Below are positions 7,014 through 14,318 of a stretch of DNA of 32,096 nucleotides, piece by piece. The DNA lies in assembly GCA_021810145.1 (NCBI GenBank), contig JAJZJL010000051.1, positions 1 through 32,096 on the forward strand, given 5' to 3'. This DNA is from Planctomycetota bacterium. Its GTDB lineage: Bacteria > Planctomycetota > Phycisphaerae > WQYP01. A program made the position numbers and the translations under genes. Numbering within the stretch: position 1 is the stretch's first letter; each line of letters starts with the position of its first letter. The notes below the pieces were generated by a model. It was not told the origin of the DNA and made no database searches. It saw only the letters and a list, made by a program, of their open reading frames with translations.

Positions 7014-8984
7014 TCAGGGAAAGCTGGTGCCAAGAAACCGCCCGGCTGCGGAAGTGCGCGACGCGCGTATGGGGGCCGGTTCGATTCGCACCTGATCATA
7101 GGTAAGCAGCGTCCCCTTGGCTGCTTCAAGATTAACAATAGCCTGCGAGTAATTCACCATCGCCTGCAATTCCGCCGTCTGGGCGGATGCCAGGTTCTGT
7201 TCGGCGGTTAATTTCAGATTTAAGAATGTCGGCGTGAGGCTTACACCGACCTGCTGCTGAACGTCCAATGCCGCAAGCACCTGTCCGGCGGCCATGCGGG
7301 CCTGCCGTTGTGCTTCAATTTGCTGATAGCTTGAGAGCATGGCGCGCAGAGCTGTTTTCACCTCCAATATAATGTTCTGGGCGTCCAGAAGCATTTGTGT
7401 GAGTTCCTGCCGGCGCAGCAGGCGTTGCTCGCGGTAGCCCGCTTCAGCGGCACGATTGCCGATGGGAATCGATACCTGCAGGCCCGCCGCATAACTCCAG
7501 AATCGTGCCGGGCTGATGGTCTGGGTAAAGGCGTTGCCGAAGGCCTGCGAAAGGCCGTTGGATTGTGTGGAAAGTGTCAGGTTGGCATCCGGCAGCAACG
7601 TATTGGCGGCAACACGAACGTTGATATCCGCCTCATGCAGCTTCAACCGGTCCTCCCGCATAATGCTGCGTTGCGCCAGAGCGGTGGAAATGGCCTGTGC
7701 CACATTGAACATAACCGGTTCGGTAATGGGCTTATCCGTTGGCAGCAGCAGCACATTGCCGCGCAGATTCAACGCGGGGTCATTGAGCAGGGATTTGAGT
7801 TCATCGGATGTGGTACGCACATTCGCCTGCGCGGTAATTACGGCCACCCGGCTCTGGGCGACCGCATCCTTAGCCTGAGCCACCTGCACCGAAGAGGCAT
7901 CAAAAATGCCGCGCTTTTCGATCTGACTCAGCGTATGCCGGGTGTTGACCAGCAACCGCTGCTCAATGCGCAAATTGCCATCGGCCTGCGCCAGGAGGTA
8001 ATAGGTCAGCTCGACATTTTTAATGACTGTCTGCACCTGACTGCGAAAGGCCGCCAGCGAAATACTTCTGTTGGTACGGGCGATGTAAATGCCGGATTGC
8101 ACCACATCGGACCCGAAGCCGCGCAACAGCGGTTGAGTAATGGCCAATGCCAGATTATCCGCATTGGATGGATTAATATCCGGTTGAAAGCCCGGGGTTT
8201 TGGCCACGTTTAAAAAATTATTGGTGGCGGAAAATTGCGCGGTTCCACCCCATCCCAGTGGTTTGCTGACTCCCACCTGATTCGCCCATGTCAAACTGTT
8301 ATTGTTGCCGGCACCGGGAACGGCACCCGCGGCACCGACTTGAATTCCCGATGTGGTCGGCACATCCGTTCGCGTCACGCCCGTGGAACCGAAAATGGTC
8401 GCGTCAAAGGCCGCCTGGGCCTGTACCAGTTGCGTCTGAGAAATAGCCGGATTATACGCCTGCACCTTGATGGCCAAGCTGTGTTCCAGGGCCATGGCCA
8501 CAGCATCCTGCAACGTCAGATGATAAATCGGCTCACCTTGATACAACGCGGATGCCGCTTTCCCCGTGCCAACCCCGGATGATTTCGCCGTGGCCACAGC
8601 GGTGCCAGCAGGAATCACCGAACCGATATTCGTCGTTCCGGCACTGGTGAATTCATGCACACCTTGATCCACCGGCGTGACCTTTTTCTGTATGTTGTAT
8701 ATCTGGCCATCGCTGACCTGATGGGCCAGCACGGACTGAGCATAGTTATCCCATCCGGAATACGATGACCGTTGACTGAACGGCGACTCGCAACCACCTG
8801 CTAACAGTGTTCCCCAGCAGGCCAATGCCAGCAGTACCGCCTGCTTCCGCTTATGACCAATTGCCGGGTTGCCCGAGTATTTCCCCCGGTACTGGCGCTG
8901 AATACTGTCAGCCTCAGGCCCTTTCACCATCGAAGCAAACGTCCGCTGGTTGGAAACACCTCTGAAGTGTTTAAAAACCGACAT
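7014..8984 (-). CDS. TolC-family outer-membrane efflux lipoprotein
   Basis: Outer-membrane channel component of an efflux or type I export system. The 656-residue product contains the two OEP repeats typical of TolC-like proteins: a start motif LTLQDAVAMALEHSLAIKVQ near residue 155, then long helical hairpins rich in Ala and Gln up to the C-terminus. A lipobox (LLAGGC, Cys65) follows a basic/hydrophobic stretch HKRKQAVLLALACWG, so the protein is probably lipid-anchored, as in the NodT/OprM branch. The 43 residues before that stretch are unusually long for a signal peptide; Met19 is an alternative start, but GAGGGG just before Met1 favours the longer form. It is longer than typical TolC (about 450-500), the extra being a 90-residue Ser/Gly/Thr-rich segment after the lipobox. 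No adaptor or pump gene is adjacent. It is last in the hpnH cluster. Confidence 0.88.
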   Translation of the reverse strand: MSVFKHFRGVSNQRTFASMVKGPEADSIQRQYRGKYSGNPAIGHKRKQAVLLALACWGTLLAGGCESPFSQRSSYSGWDNYAQSVLAHQVSDGQIYNIQKKVTPVDQGVHEFTSAGTTNIGSVIPAGTAVATAKSSGVGTGKAASALYQGEPIYHLTLQDAVAMALEHSLAIKVQAYNPAISQTQLVQAQAAFDATIFGSTGVTRTDVPTTSGIQVGAAGAVPGAGNNNSLTWANQVGVSKPLGWGGTAQFSATNNFLNVAKTPGFQPDINPSNADNLALAITQPLLRGFGSDVVQSGIYIARTNRSISLAAFRSQVQTVIKNVELTYYLLAQADGNLRIEQRLLVNTRHTLSQIEKRGIFDASSVQVAQAKDAVAQSRVAVITAQANVRTTSDELKSLLNDPALNLRGNVLLLPTDKPITEPVMFNVAQAISTALAQRSIMREDRLKLHEADINVRVAANTLLPDANLTLSTQSNGLSQAFGNAFTQTISPARFWSYAAGLQVSIPIGNRAAEAGYREQRLLRRQELTQMLLDAQNIILEVKTALRAMLSSYQQIEAQRQARMAAGQVLAALDVQQQVGVSLTPTFLNLKLTAEQNLASAQTAELQAMVNYSQAIVNLEAAKGTLLTYDQVRIEPAPIRASRTSAAGRFLGTSFP

Positions 8985-9019
8985 GGAACCCCTCGGTACC
9001 GATCAGCTTGCAGGTCAAG

Positions 9020-9448
9020 TCAAAGTGGTTCAGGATCAATGCGGATATCTTTTTCGCCCGCCGCCTTTTTTTCCTGATATTTTTTCAGCCAGGTCTGGAA
9101 GCTCTTGCCCGCCGCCGGGTCCTTACCCGTAAATTTGATGGATTCAATTTCCTCATATCGGATGGTCAATCGATTGGTCGAATCCTTGACAATTAAGCGC
9201 AGCATCCATTTGGTGGTGTCGGCGGAATCGGCCTGGCGATCAAAGATGTATCCTTCCACCGCCTCGCCCTTGCGATGAACTATCGTCACATCGCCGCGGT
9301 AGCTGAACGCCTTTTCCACCACATCGCGCACCATGGGCAGTGAATCGAGTTGAGGGTGGTAGCCTTCAAGATTTTCATACTCGGTTGCCGGGGCGGTATC
9401 CGTGGATGCGGTGAAATCTGCTGCGGCAATGTGTTCTTGTGCTGTCAT
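9020..9448 (-). CDS. Hypothetical protein between hpnH and the TolC gene
   Basis: Product of 142 residues, cytoplasmic, acidic at the N-terminus. The body has a conserved-looking core: YHPQLDSLPMVRDVVEKAFS, then YRGDVTIVHRKGEAVEGYIF, then IRYEEIESIKFTGKDPAAGK and SFQTWLKKYQEKK. Alternating hydrophobic strands and a GDV-x-G-Y-F pattern suggest a small beta-barrel of SH3/LSm type. I recall similar proteins beside HpnH-like radical SAM genes in planctomycetes, but know no experimental function. It lies 45 nt after hpnH and 35 nt before the TolC gene, same strand, so co-transcription is likely. An 8-bp direct repeat GTTTTAAC (9464-9471 and 9474-9481) lies just upstream of its start. Confidence 0.75.
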   Translation of the reverse strand: MTAQEHIAAADFTASTDTAPATEYENLEGYHPQLDSLPMVRDVVEKAFSYRGDVTIVHRKGEAVEGYIFDRQADSADTTKWMLRLIVKDSTNRLTIRYEEIESIKFTGKDPAAGKSFQTWLKKYQEKKAAGEKDIRIDPEPL

Positions 9449-9463
9449 ATAGTTTTTGAACCT

Positions 9464-9481
9464 GTTTTAACTCGTTTTAAC
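9464..9481 (-). repeat. Direct repeat of GTTTTAAC with 10-bp period
   Basis: Two identical 8-mers (9464-9471 and 9474-9481), one helical turn apart, lie in the gap between hpnH and the small hypothetical gene. They could be a regulator half-site pair or chance; no promoter is clearly associated. Confidence 0.25.
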
Positions 9482-9493
9482 ACGATACAGACA

Positions 9494-10663
9494 TTAAACG
9501 CCGATTTGATCCTTCGCCCGTGCGGTCGATTCCGTGGCCGGATGATCGGCGGAAGCCATTTTACCGGCGCTGATGCTCAAGGGAATGAAGTTGTGCCGCG
9601 AATGCTCCGGCGGCTGTTGCAGAGCTTCGAGCGCTTCACGGTTCACATAACTGCCGCCGAACAGCGTGGCCCGAATGGTTGAAAGCATGCCGCGCAATGA
9701 GCCAAACGTATCGTTAACCGCGCTGGCTTCATAACCGCTGTGTACCATGCAATTGGCGCAGCGGGGATTACCCGATTCGGCCCCGTATTTATCCCAGCTT
9801 GTGGTTTCCAGCAGTTCACTGAATGTGTCAGCGTAACCATCCTGCAGCAGATAACACGGTTTCTGCCAGCCGAAAATGTTGTACGTGGGCATGCCCCATG
9901 GTGTGCACGCATACGACCGCTTTCCCATGAGAAATTCCAGAAATAACGGGCTTTGATTAAATCGCCATTTTTTGTCCCGATTGCTCAGAATGGTGCTGAA
10001 AAGCCGACGGGTTTTGGCGCGCCCCAGAAAGTGCTGCTGGTCCGGCGCTTTGTCATAGCTGTATCCCGGTGAAAGCATCATGCCTTCTACGCCGAGCTGC
10101 ATCATTTCGTCAAAGAATCCGCGCACGCTTGCGGGATCGGTTCCGTCAAAGAGTGTGGTATTGGTCGTGACACGAAATCCGCGTTTGACGGCTTCCTTAA
10201 TGCCCTCAACCGCAATGTCATATCCGCCTTCACGGCAGACCGAGAAATCATGGTGCTCTTTCTGGCCATCAAGGTGAACGCTGAAAGTCAGATATTTGGA
10301 AGGTTTGAAAAGATCGATTTTCTGCTTCAGCAGCAGCGCATTGGTGCACAGATAGATATATTTGCGGCGGGCGATCAAACCCTCAACAATTTCTTTGATC
10401 TGCGGGTGCAGCAACGGCTCGCCGCCGGGAATGCTGACCATCGGGGCGCCGCATTCTTCAACGGCCTTGAAGCACTGTTCCGGCGTGAGGTTTGATTTGA
10501 GAATGTGCGGCGGATACTGAATTTTACCGCATCCGGCGCACGCCAGATTGCAGCGAAACAGCGGCTCGAGCATCAGAACCAGCGGATATCGTTTGCGGCC
10601 CTTGAGCCGCTGTGACATGACATACGTTGCAACAGTCCACATTTGTGATATCGGGACGCCCAT
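9494..10663 (-). CDS. hpnH: Radical SAM protein HpnH (adenosyl hopene transferase)
   Basis: HpnH joins a 5'-deoxyadenosyl radical to diploptene, giving adenosyl hopane, the first step of side-chained hopanoid (C35) synthesis at the inner membrane. The 389-residue product carries the radical SAM cluster motif CNLACAGC (Cys38, Cys42, Cys45) inside the family signature [20 protein letters not shown]. It also has [10 protein letters not shown], the [14 protein letters not shown] block, and a C-terminal Cys-rich part ([17 protein letters not shown]). The frame stays open upstream to 11056, but ATG 10663 has AAAGGA just before it and begins exactly where HpnH proteins begin, and the upstream translation is not protein-like. 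No squalene-hopene cyclase or other hpn gene is visible. The small hypothetical and TolC genes follow on the same strand. Confidence 0.93.
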   Translation of the reverse strand: MGVPISQMWTVATYVMSQRLKGRKRYPLVLMLEPLFRCNLACAGCGKIQYPPHILKSNLTPEQCFKAVEECGAPMVSIPGGEPLLHPQIKEIVEGLIARRKYIYLCTNALLLKQKIDLFKPSKYLTFSVHLDGQKEHHDFSVCREGGYDIAVEGIKEAVKRGFRVTTNTTLFDGTDPASVRGFFDEMMQLGVEGMMLSPGYSYDKAPDQQHFLGRAKTRRLFSTILSNRDKKWRFNQSPLFLEFLMGKRSYACTPWGMPTYNIFGWQKPCYLLQDGYADTFSELLETTSWDKYGAESGNPRCANCMVHSGYEASAVNDTFGSLRGMLSTIRATLFGGSYVNREALEALQQPPEHSRHNFIPLSISAGKMASADHPATESTARAKDQIGV

Positions 10664-11156
10664 GAGTTCCTTTCCGGCCCGTTTTATTTTCGGCCAATTG
10701 CATAAAATCATAGCCTGCACATTCGCATACCGCCCGCCCGCGGCTCTCTCGGCAGTTTCTATCGGTGGCACATTTGCAATGCAGCTAAGGCCTACCCGGC
10801 TTGAAATCATACCGCCAAGGCTCGGCTCCGCCAAGCGGTTTGCAGGTTGCCACGGAGCCGGGCGTGGCCGCGGTTTTTTTAAACTTGCTTTGGTGCTCCT
10901 CAACGCGAGGTCTGGAACTTCTCCATCGGCGATGAAAATACCCAGGCGCTTTTCGGCCTTGACTGAATCGACAGTAGCACCGTCTTGCGGAAGTGAGCCT
11001 TTGGCACGGATCCCTATAACCGCTGTGCTCATCGCCTGAAATCCGCCGATAATCACCGTAACGGTCGATTTTCGGGATAAGACCGGAAAACACGTGCACG
11101 CGGCGCTCGCATTTGCGTTGAGACTATCGTAGGATAGAAATTGGATATGGGAGCGG
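10664..11156. other. Divergent gene-free region between hpnH and the XRE gene
   Basis: No convincing gene. A frame continuing upstream from hpnH is open but of unlikely composition. A possible hpnH -10 (TATGAT, minus strand) lies about 45 bp before its ATG. A GCCACG/CGTGGC hairpin (10849-10868), then CGCGG and a T7 run (10874-10880), looks like a weak plus-strand terminator with no gene before it. Confidence 0.35.
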
Positions 11157-11194
11157 GTTTGAGAATATCGCGGGTGGCCGCGTTAATCTCAAAC
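11157..11194. promoter_or_regulatory. Nested 38-bp inverted repeat upstream of the XRE regulator
   Basis: Outer arms GTTTGAGA (11157-11164) and TCTCAAAC (11187-11194) are perfect complements. Inner arms CGCGG (11169-11173) and CCGCG (11178-11182) are also perfect, with a 4-nt centre (GTGG). In the 4-nt segments between arms, two of four positions pair. In total 15 of 17 positions are complementary. It ends 29 bp before the regulator ATG. It could be an autoregulatory operator or an mRNA hairpin in the leader. No T run follows, so it is not a simple terminator. Confidence 0.55.
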
Positions 11195-11223
11195 AGGCTC
11201 CGCAATGTGAGCGGTCCCGGACA

Positions 11224-12090
11224 ATGAACCGAAATGAACCAAATAATCAAATTCCCGCCTCGGAGCCTCTCATCGGGCGGCGGCTGGTGGTGCTGGTGGA
11301 AAATCCCGGTGAAGTGCCGCGGCTCGCGGCGCGGCGCAAGCTCAATTCAGTGATTGTGGCGGCCAACGAAATCAGCCTGGATGCCATTGCGCAGGCCGTG
11401 GTCAGTTCGCCGCGGAAAGCGGGCGTGCTGGTTATTCCATGGCTGCCGCGTGCGGAGATATTTCCCTTTCTTCTTCGGGGCTTTCACCGTGTGCTGCCCC
11501 TGGCGATATCCGCCTTTCCGGACCACACCAAACGCTTGTGTGAAGCCATTAAAGCCGCTGAGTCAGCGCGGTTGATCGGGGCCGTGCCGGATCTGGCGTT
11601 GGCGGCGGTAACGGTCTTTCGTGCCGATTTATCCGCCCTGTGTCTGCCAATGCACTGGTTTGAACAAAGCGGAGAAAGCGGTTTGACCGACATGCGAGCG
11701 TTGAAAATCGAAGAAGATGGTTCGGTGGTGAAAATCGGCTCGCGGCGCTGGGCTTCGCATCAGATTATCAGTTCGTTTGATGCTCATTTTCGCAGGACCT
11801 TGCGCCGCTTGGAACTCACTGAAAATGACACGCTGGGCGGACTGATTCGCCGTACCCGTAAGGAACGCCGGTTGGCGCGGGAAGAATTCCCCGGTATTGA
11901 CGCCAAAACCATCGCCCGCATTGAACGCAATGAAATCATGCGGCCCCAGCGGGAGACGCTTCGATTAATCGCCCAGACCCTTGACCTTCCGGTTGAACAA
12001 TTGATTGAAAAAATGGCCACGCCTGCCGCCGAATCCGGAACCCTCCACCCGCCGGCCACCCAGGCTGATGGACACTCGGCCAGCGCCTGA
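11224..12090 (+). CDS. XRE-type helix-turn-helix regulator with unknown N-terminal domain
   Basis: Product of 288 residues, probably a DNA-binding regulator. The C-terminal part (about 203-262) is a Cro/CI-type HTH: LGGLIRRTRKERRLAREEFP, then DAKTIARIERNEIMRPQRET and LRLIAQTLDLPVEQLIE. The first 130 residues begin with a beta-alpha-like RRLVVLVENPGEVPRL stretch and match no domain I can name. The middle (VFRADLSALCLPMHWFEQSG, then a DGSVVKIG strand) resembles the segment preceding the HTH in DUF2442-like XRE fusions; that is recollection. The tail is Ala/Pro/His-rich. The ATG lacks a clear ribosome binding site. A large inverted repeat lies just upstream, and the nitrite/sulfite reductase gene follows 140 bp downstream behind its own promoter, suggesting autoregulation and possibly control of the reductase. 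Confidence 0.8.
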   Translation: MNRNEPNNQIPASEPLIGRRLVVLVENPGEVPRLAARRKLNSVIVAANEISLDAIAQAVVSSPRKAGVLVIPWLPRAEIFPFLLRGFHRVLPLAISAFPDHTKRLCEAIKAAESARLIGAVPDLALAAVTVFRADLSALCLPMHWFEQSGESGLTDMRALKIEEDGSVVKIGSRRWASHQIISSFDAHFRRTLRRLELTENDTLGGLIRRTRKERRLAREEFPGIDAKTIARIERNEIMRPQRETLRLIAQTLDLPVEQLIEKMATPAAESGTLHPPATQADGHSASA

Positions 12091-12171
12091 GCCAGATGAA
12101 GGATTACCTATTAAACTTGTGGGCATTAGGTTTTGTTATGGTTGATATAAGCCGTAAATATTGATTTTTTG

Positions 12172-12200
12172 TTGACCATTTAAATTCCTATAGGTATTAT
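12172..12200 (+). promoter_or_regulatory. Promoter of the siroheme reductase gene with a spacer dyad
   Basis: TTGACC (12172-12177), a 17-bp spacer and TATTAT (12195-12200) form a near-consensus sigma-70 promoter. The spacer contains a perfect CCTATAGG (12187-12194), and the symmetry extends imperfectly to AAT and ATT on the flanks (12184-12199). A dimeric regulator bound there would sit between -35 and -10. The ribosome binding site GGAG (12216-12219) is 11 nt from the ATG. Confidence 0.6.
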
Positions 12201-12230
12201 GGGATTTAGTTTTTTGGAGTTGTTTAAATC

Positions 12231-13988
12231 ATGAGCGCAGAAACCGGTAACGTACTAACCGCCGATGGCAAAAAACTTAACAAGGTCGAAGCCGTTAAAC
12301 TGGCCAAAGATGGTTTGGATGTTTGGGAGAACATTTTCCTCTATGCCAAAGCCGACGTCCCCGAGCCGCTGGAAGAGCTGCTAAGCCCTAAGGATTACGA
12401 GCTTTTTCAAAAGACCATTCCCAATGCCGACAGTGCGGAGGTTATTCGCAGCGCTAAGCGCAAGGCCAAAATATGCGAGGAGGATTTTGTTCGCCTGCGC
12501 TGGTTCGGAATTTATCAGCACTTGCCCAATCTCTGCCATTTCATGCTGCGTATTCGTATTCCCAATGGTTTTGTTTCCGGCACGCAGCTTCAGGAGGTGG
12601 CGGATATTGTTGATCAGTATGCCAACGGTTTTGCCGACATCACCACCCGGCAGTGCTTTCAACTCCACTGGCTGACCATTGAAGCCCTGGCGGAAATTCT
12701 TCCACGTCTGGAACGCGTTGGGCTGGTGAGCAAATTTGCCTGCGGTGATACGCCGCGCAATGTCGTGGGTTGTCCGCTGGCCGGTCATCTGGCCGACGAA
12801 GTTATTGATGCCTCGGGCGTGGCACAAAGGGCCAATCAGATGTTCCTTGACGGTAACAGGGAATTCAGCAATTTCCCCCGCAAGTTCAAGACCTCTATTG
12901 CCGGATGCCATCTGCATTGTCATCAACCGCAGATTAATGATATCGGCATGTTCGGAGTCAAGCGGATCAACCCGCACACCGGGCAGGAAGAAGCCGGCTA
13001 CGGTGTAACGGTCGGCGGCGGATTATCCAGTCAGCCCTATATCGGTCAGGGGTTACGGGTGTTTATCAAGCCCGAACAGGTCCCGGCGGTGTGCCGTGGA
13101 ATCGCCCATATATTCCGCGATCATGGTTACCGCGAGAAACGGACGCGGGCACGCATGAAATACCTGGTTGCGGACTGGGGATGGGAAAAGTTCCGCGAAT
13201 ATCTGGAAGCCGATATCGGCTTTAAGCTTGAGCATGATGACAACATTGCGGCACCCGAATTTGCTCCCCATACCGATCACCTTGGTTCGGGTCTGCAGAA
13301 GCAGGCCGGGCTTTCGTATATCGGTGTGCCGGTGGAACGCGGTCGCATCAGCGGCAGGCAACTGCGCGCGGCGGCGGAAATATCGAATCGATTTGCCGGC
13401 AAAGCGCTTTCCAAATTGGCGCTTTCCAACAAGCAGAATCTTATATTTATCAATATCCCGACCGAGTCTGTGCCGGCCATGACCCGTGAGCTTGATTCCG
13501 CCGGATTGCCGCCCCGCGCACCGCTCTGGCGGACGAACCTGATTTCCTGCACCGGTACGCAATTCTGCAATCTCGCGATTGTGGAAACCAAAGAACGCGC
13601 GAATCGCATTCTCCAGCATCTTGAAAAGCACGTTGCCATTGATACGCCCATTATGGTCAGCGTAACCGGTTGCCCCAACAGTTGCTCACAATATCAGATT
13701 GCCGACATCGGCCTGATGGGAGTGGTGTGCAACTTCCGCGGACAGCGCGGAACAGAAGCGTATCAAATTGTACTTGGCGGCGGCCTGGGCGCTGACGCGG
13801 GCTTTGCCAAAGTCGCGCTGAAAAAAGTTCCGGCCGATTATGTTCATAAATCCATCCAGCAGATTGTGGAAGCTTATAAATCCAACCGCGTCGATGATGA
13901 TGAAAGCTTCCGGCAGTTTGTGCATCGCACCGCACCGGAACAACTCACGCAATGGCTGAACATTCCGGAAATGGCGGAAGTGGCGTAA
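12231..13988 (+). CDS. Ferredoxin-dependent nitrite or sulfite reductase
   Basis: Assimilatory siroheme enzyme that reduces nitrite to ammonia or sulfite to sulfide with six electrons from ferredoxin, in the cytoplasm. The 585-residue product has the two-fold NIR/SIR architecture. The 4Fe-4S/siroheme ligands are Cys440 and Cys446 (CTGTQFC) and Cys481 and Cys485 (CPNSC). The N-terminal ferrodoxin-like half includes RWFGIYQHLPNLCHFMLRIR and DITTRQCFQLHW, and the siroheme half-domain includes NVVGCPLAG. Length suits NirA or Sir (about 510-640). Choosing between nitrite and sulfite is not safe from motifs alone: the overall order looks NirA-like, but no nitrate transporter or nitrate reductase gene is adjacent. 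The gene is single, behind a good promoter, and follows an XRE regulator. Confidence 0.9.
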   Translation: MSAETGNVLTADGKKLNKVEAVKLAKDGLDVWENIFLYAKADVPEPLEELLSPKDYELFQKTIPNADSAEVIRSAKRKAKICEEDFVRLRWFGIYQHLPNLCHFMLRIRIPNGFVSGTQLQEVADIVDQYANGFADITTRQCFQLHWLTIEALAEILPRLERVGLVSKFACGDTPRNVVGCPLAGHLADEVIDASGVAQRANQMFLDGNREFSNFPRKFKTSIAGCHLHCHQPQINDIGMFGVKRINPHTGQEEAGYGVTVGGGLSSQPYIGQGLRVFIKPEQVPAVCRGIAHIFRDHGYREKRTRARMKYLVADWGWEKFREYLEADIGFKLEHDDNIAAPEFAPHTDHLGSGLQKQAGLSYIGVPVERGRISGRQLRAAAEISNRFAGKALSKLALSNKQNLIFINIPTESVPAMTRELDSAGLPPRAPLWRTNLISCTGTQFCNLAIVETKERANRILQHLEKHVAIDTPIMVSVTGCPNSCSQYQIADIGLMGVVCNFRGQRGTEAYQIVLGGGLGADAGFAKVALKKVPADYVHKSIQQIVEAYKSNRVDDDESFRQFVHRTAPEQLTQWLNIPEMAEVA

Positions 13989-14318
13989 AGCGCCTCATTA
14001 CCGCTTTTCTTTTCGCCTTCCGCACAGCAGGCGAAACGGCATGACATTGCAGGCGGCTGGGATTGAGACGCTGCTGCACCGCGGCATGTTTTCATCTCGG
14101 CAGCGATCAGTTCAGCGCGGATGATGTTGGTTTTCCCGTCAGTCCCGATGGCCATCGGGAGGGAAATCCGCAGCCGTCGGCCCGCCGCGTCACAGGTCAT
14201 GCGCCTGTTGGACTTATTCTTTTATGGATACTGTGGACAATTTCATCAAATAACCGATGATGATGGTGAATTGTTATCCGGGACCTGCGCCGTACCGGAC
14301 ATGAAAGGATTGACAGAA
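13989..14318. other. Gene-free leader region before the glycogen synthase gene
   Basis: About 330 bp. Although an in-frame ATG exists at 14121, the translation up to 14318 has no similarity to the synthase family. The stretch holds an 18-bp palindrome (14143-14160) and no convincing terminator for the reductase gene. A weak TTGGAC lies near 14209. Confidence 0.4.
14143..14160. promoter_or_regulatory. 18-bp perfect palindrome
   Basis: TCCCGATGGCCATCGGGA is perfectly self-complementary and lies about 160 bp before the preferred synthase start. It could be an operator, a short dispersed palindromic repeat, or a symmetric extension of the common GATGGCCATC word. No second copy was noticed in the window. 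Confidence 0.35.

Noticed and set aside
7395-8582. Plus-strand frames across the TolC gene
   Set aside because: They are antisense to a gene with clear TolC features and have no motifs or ribosome binding sites.
10664-11056. Open frame extending hpnH by about 130 residues at the N-terminus
   Set aside because: HpnH proteins start at the GVPISQM-type sequence, which has an ATG with AAAGGA just upstream; the extension has unlikely composition and no family counterpart.
14121-14318. N-terminal extension of the glycogen synthase-like protein from ATG 14121
   Set aside because: Translation is not family-like, while AAAGGA precedes ATG 14319 and the family's KxGGI region follows directly.
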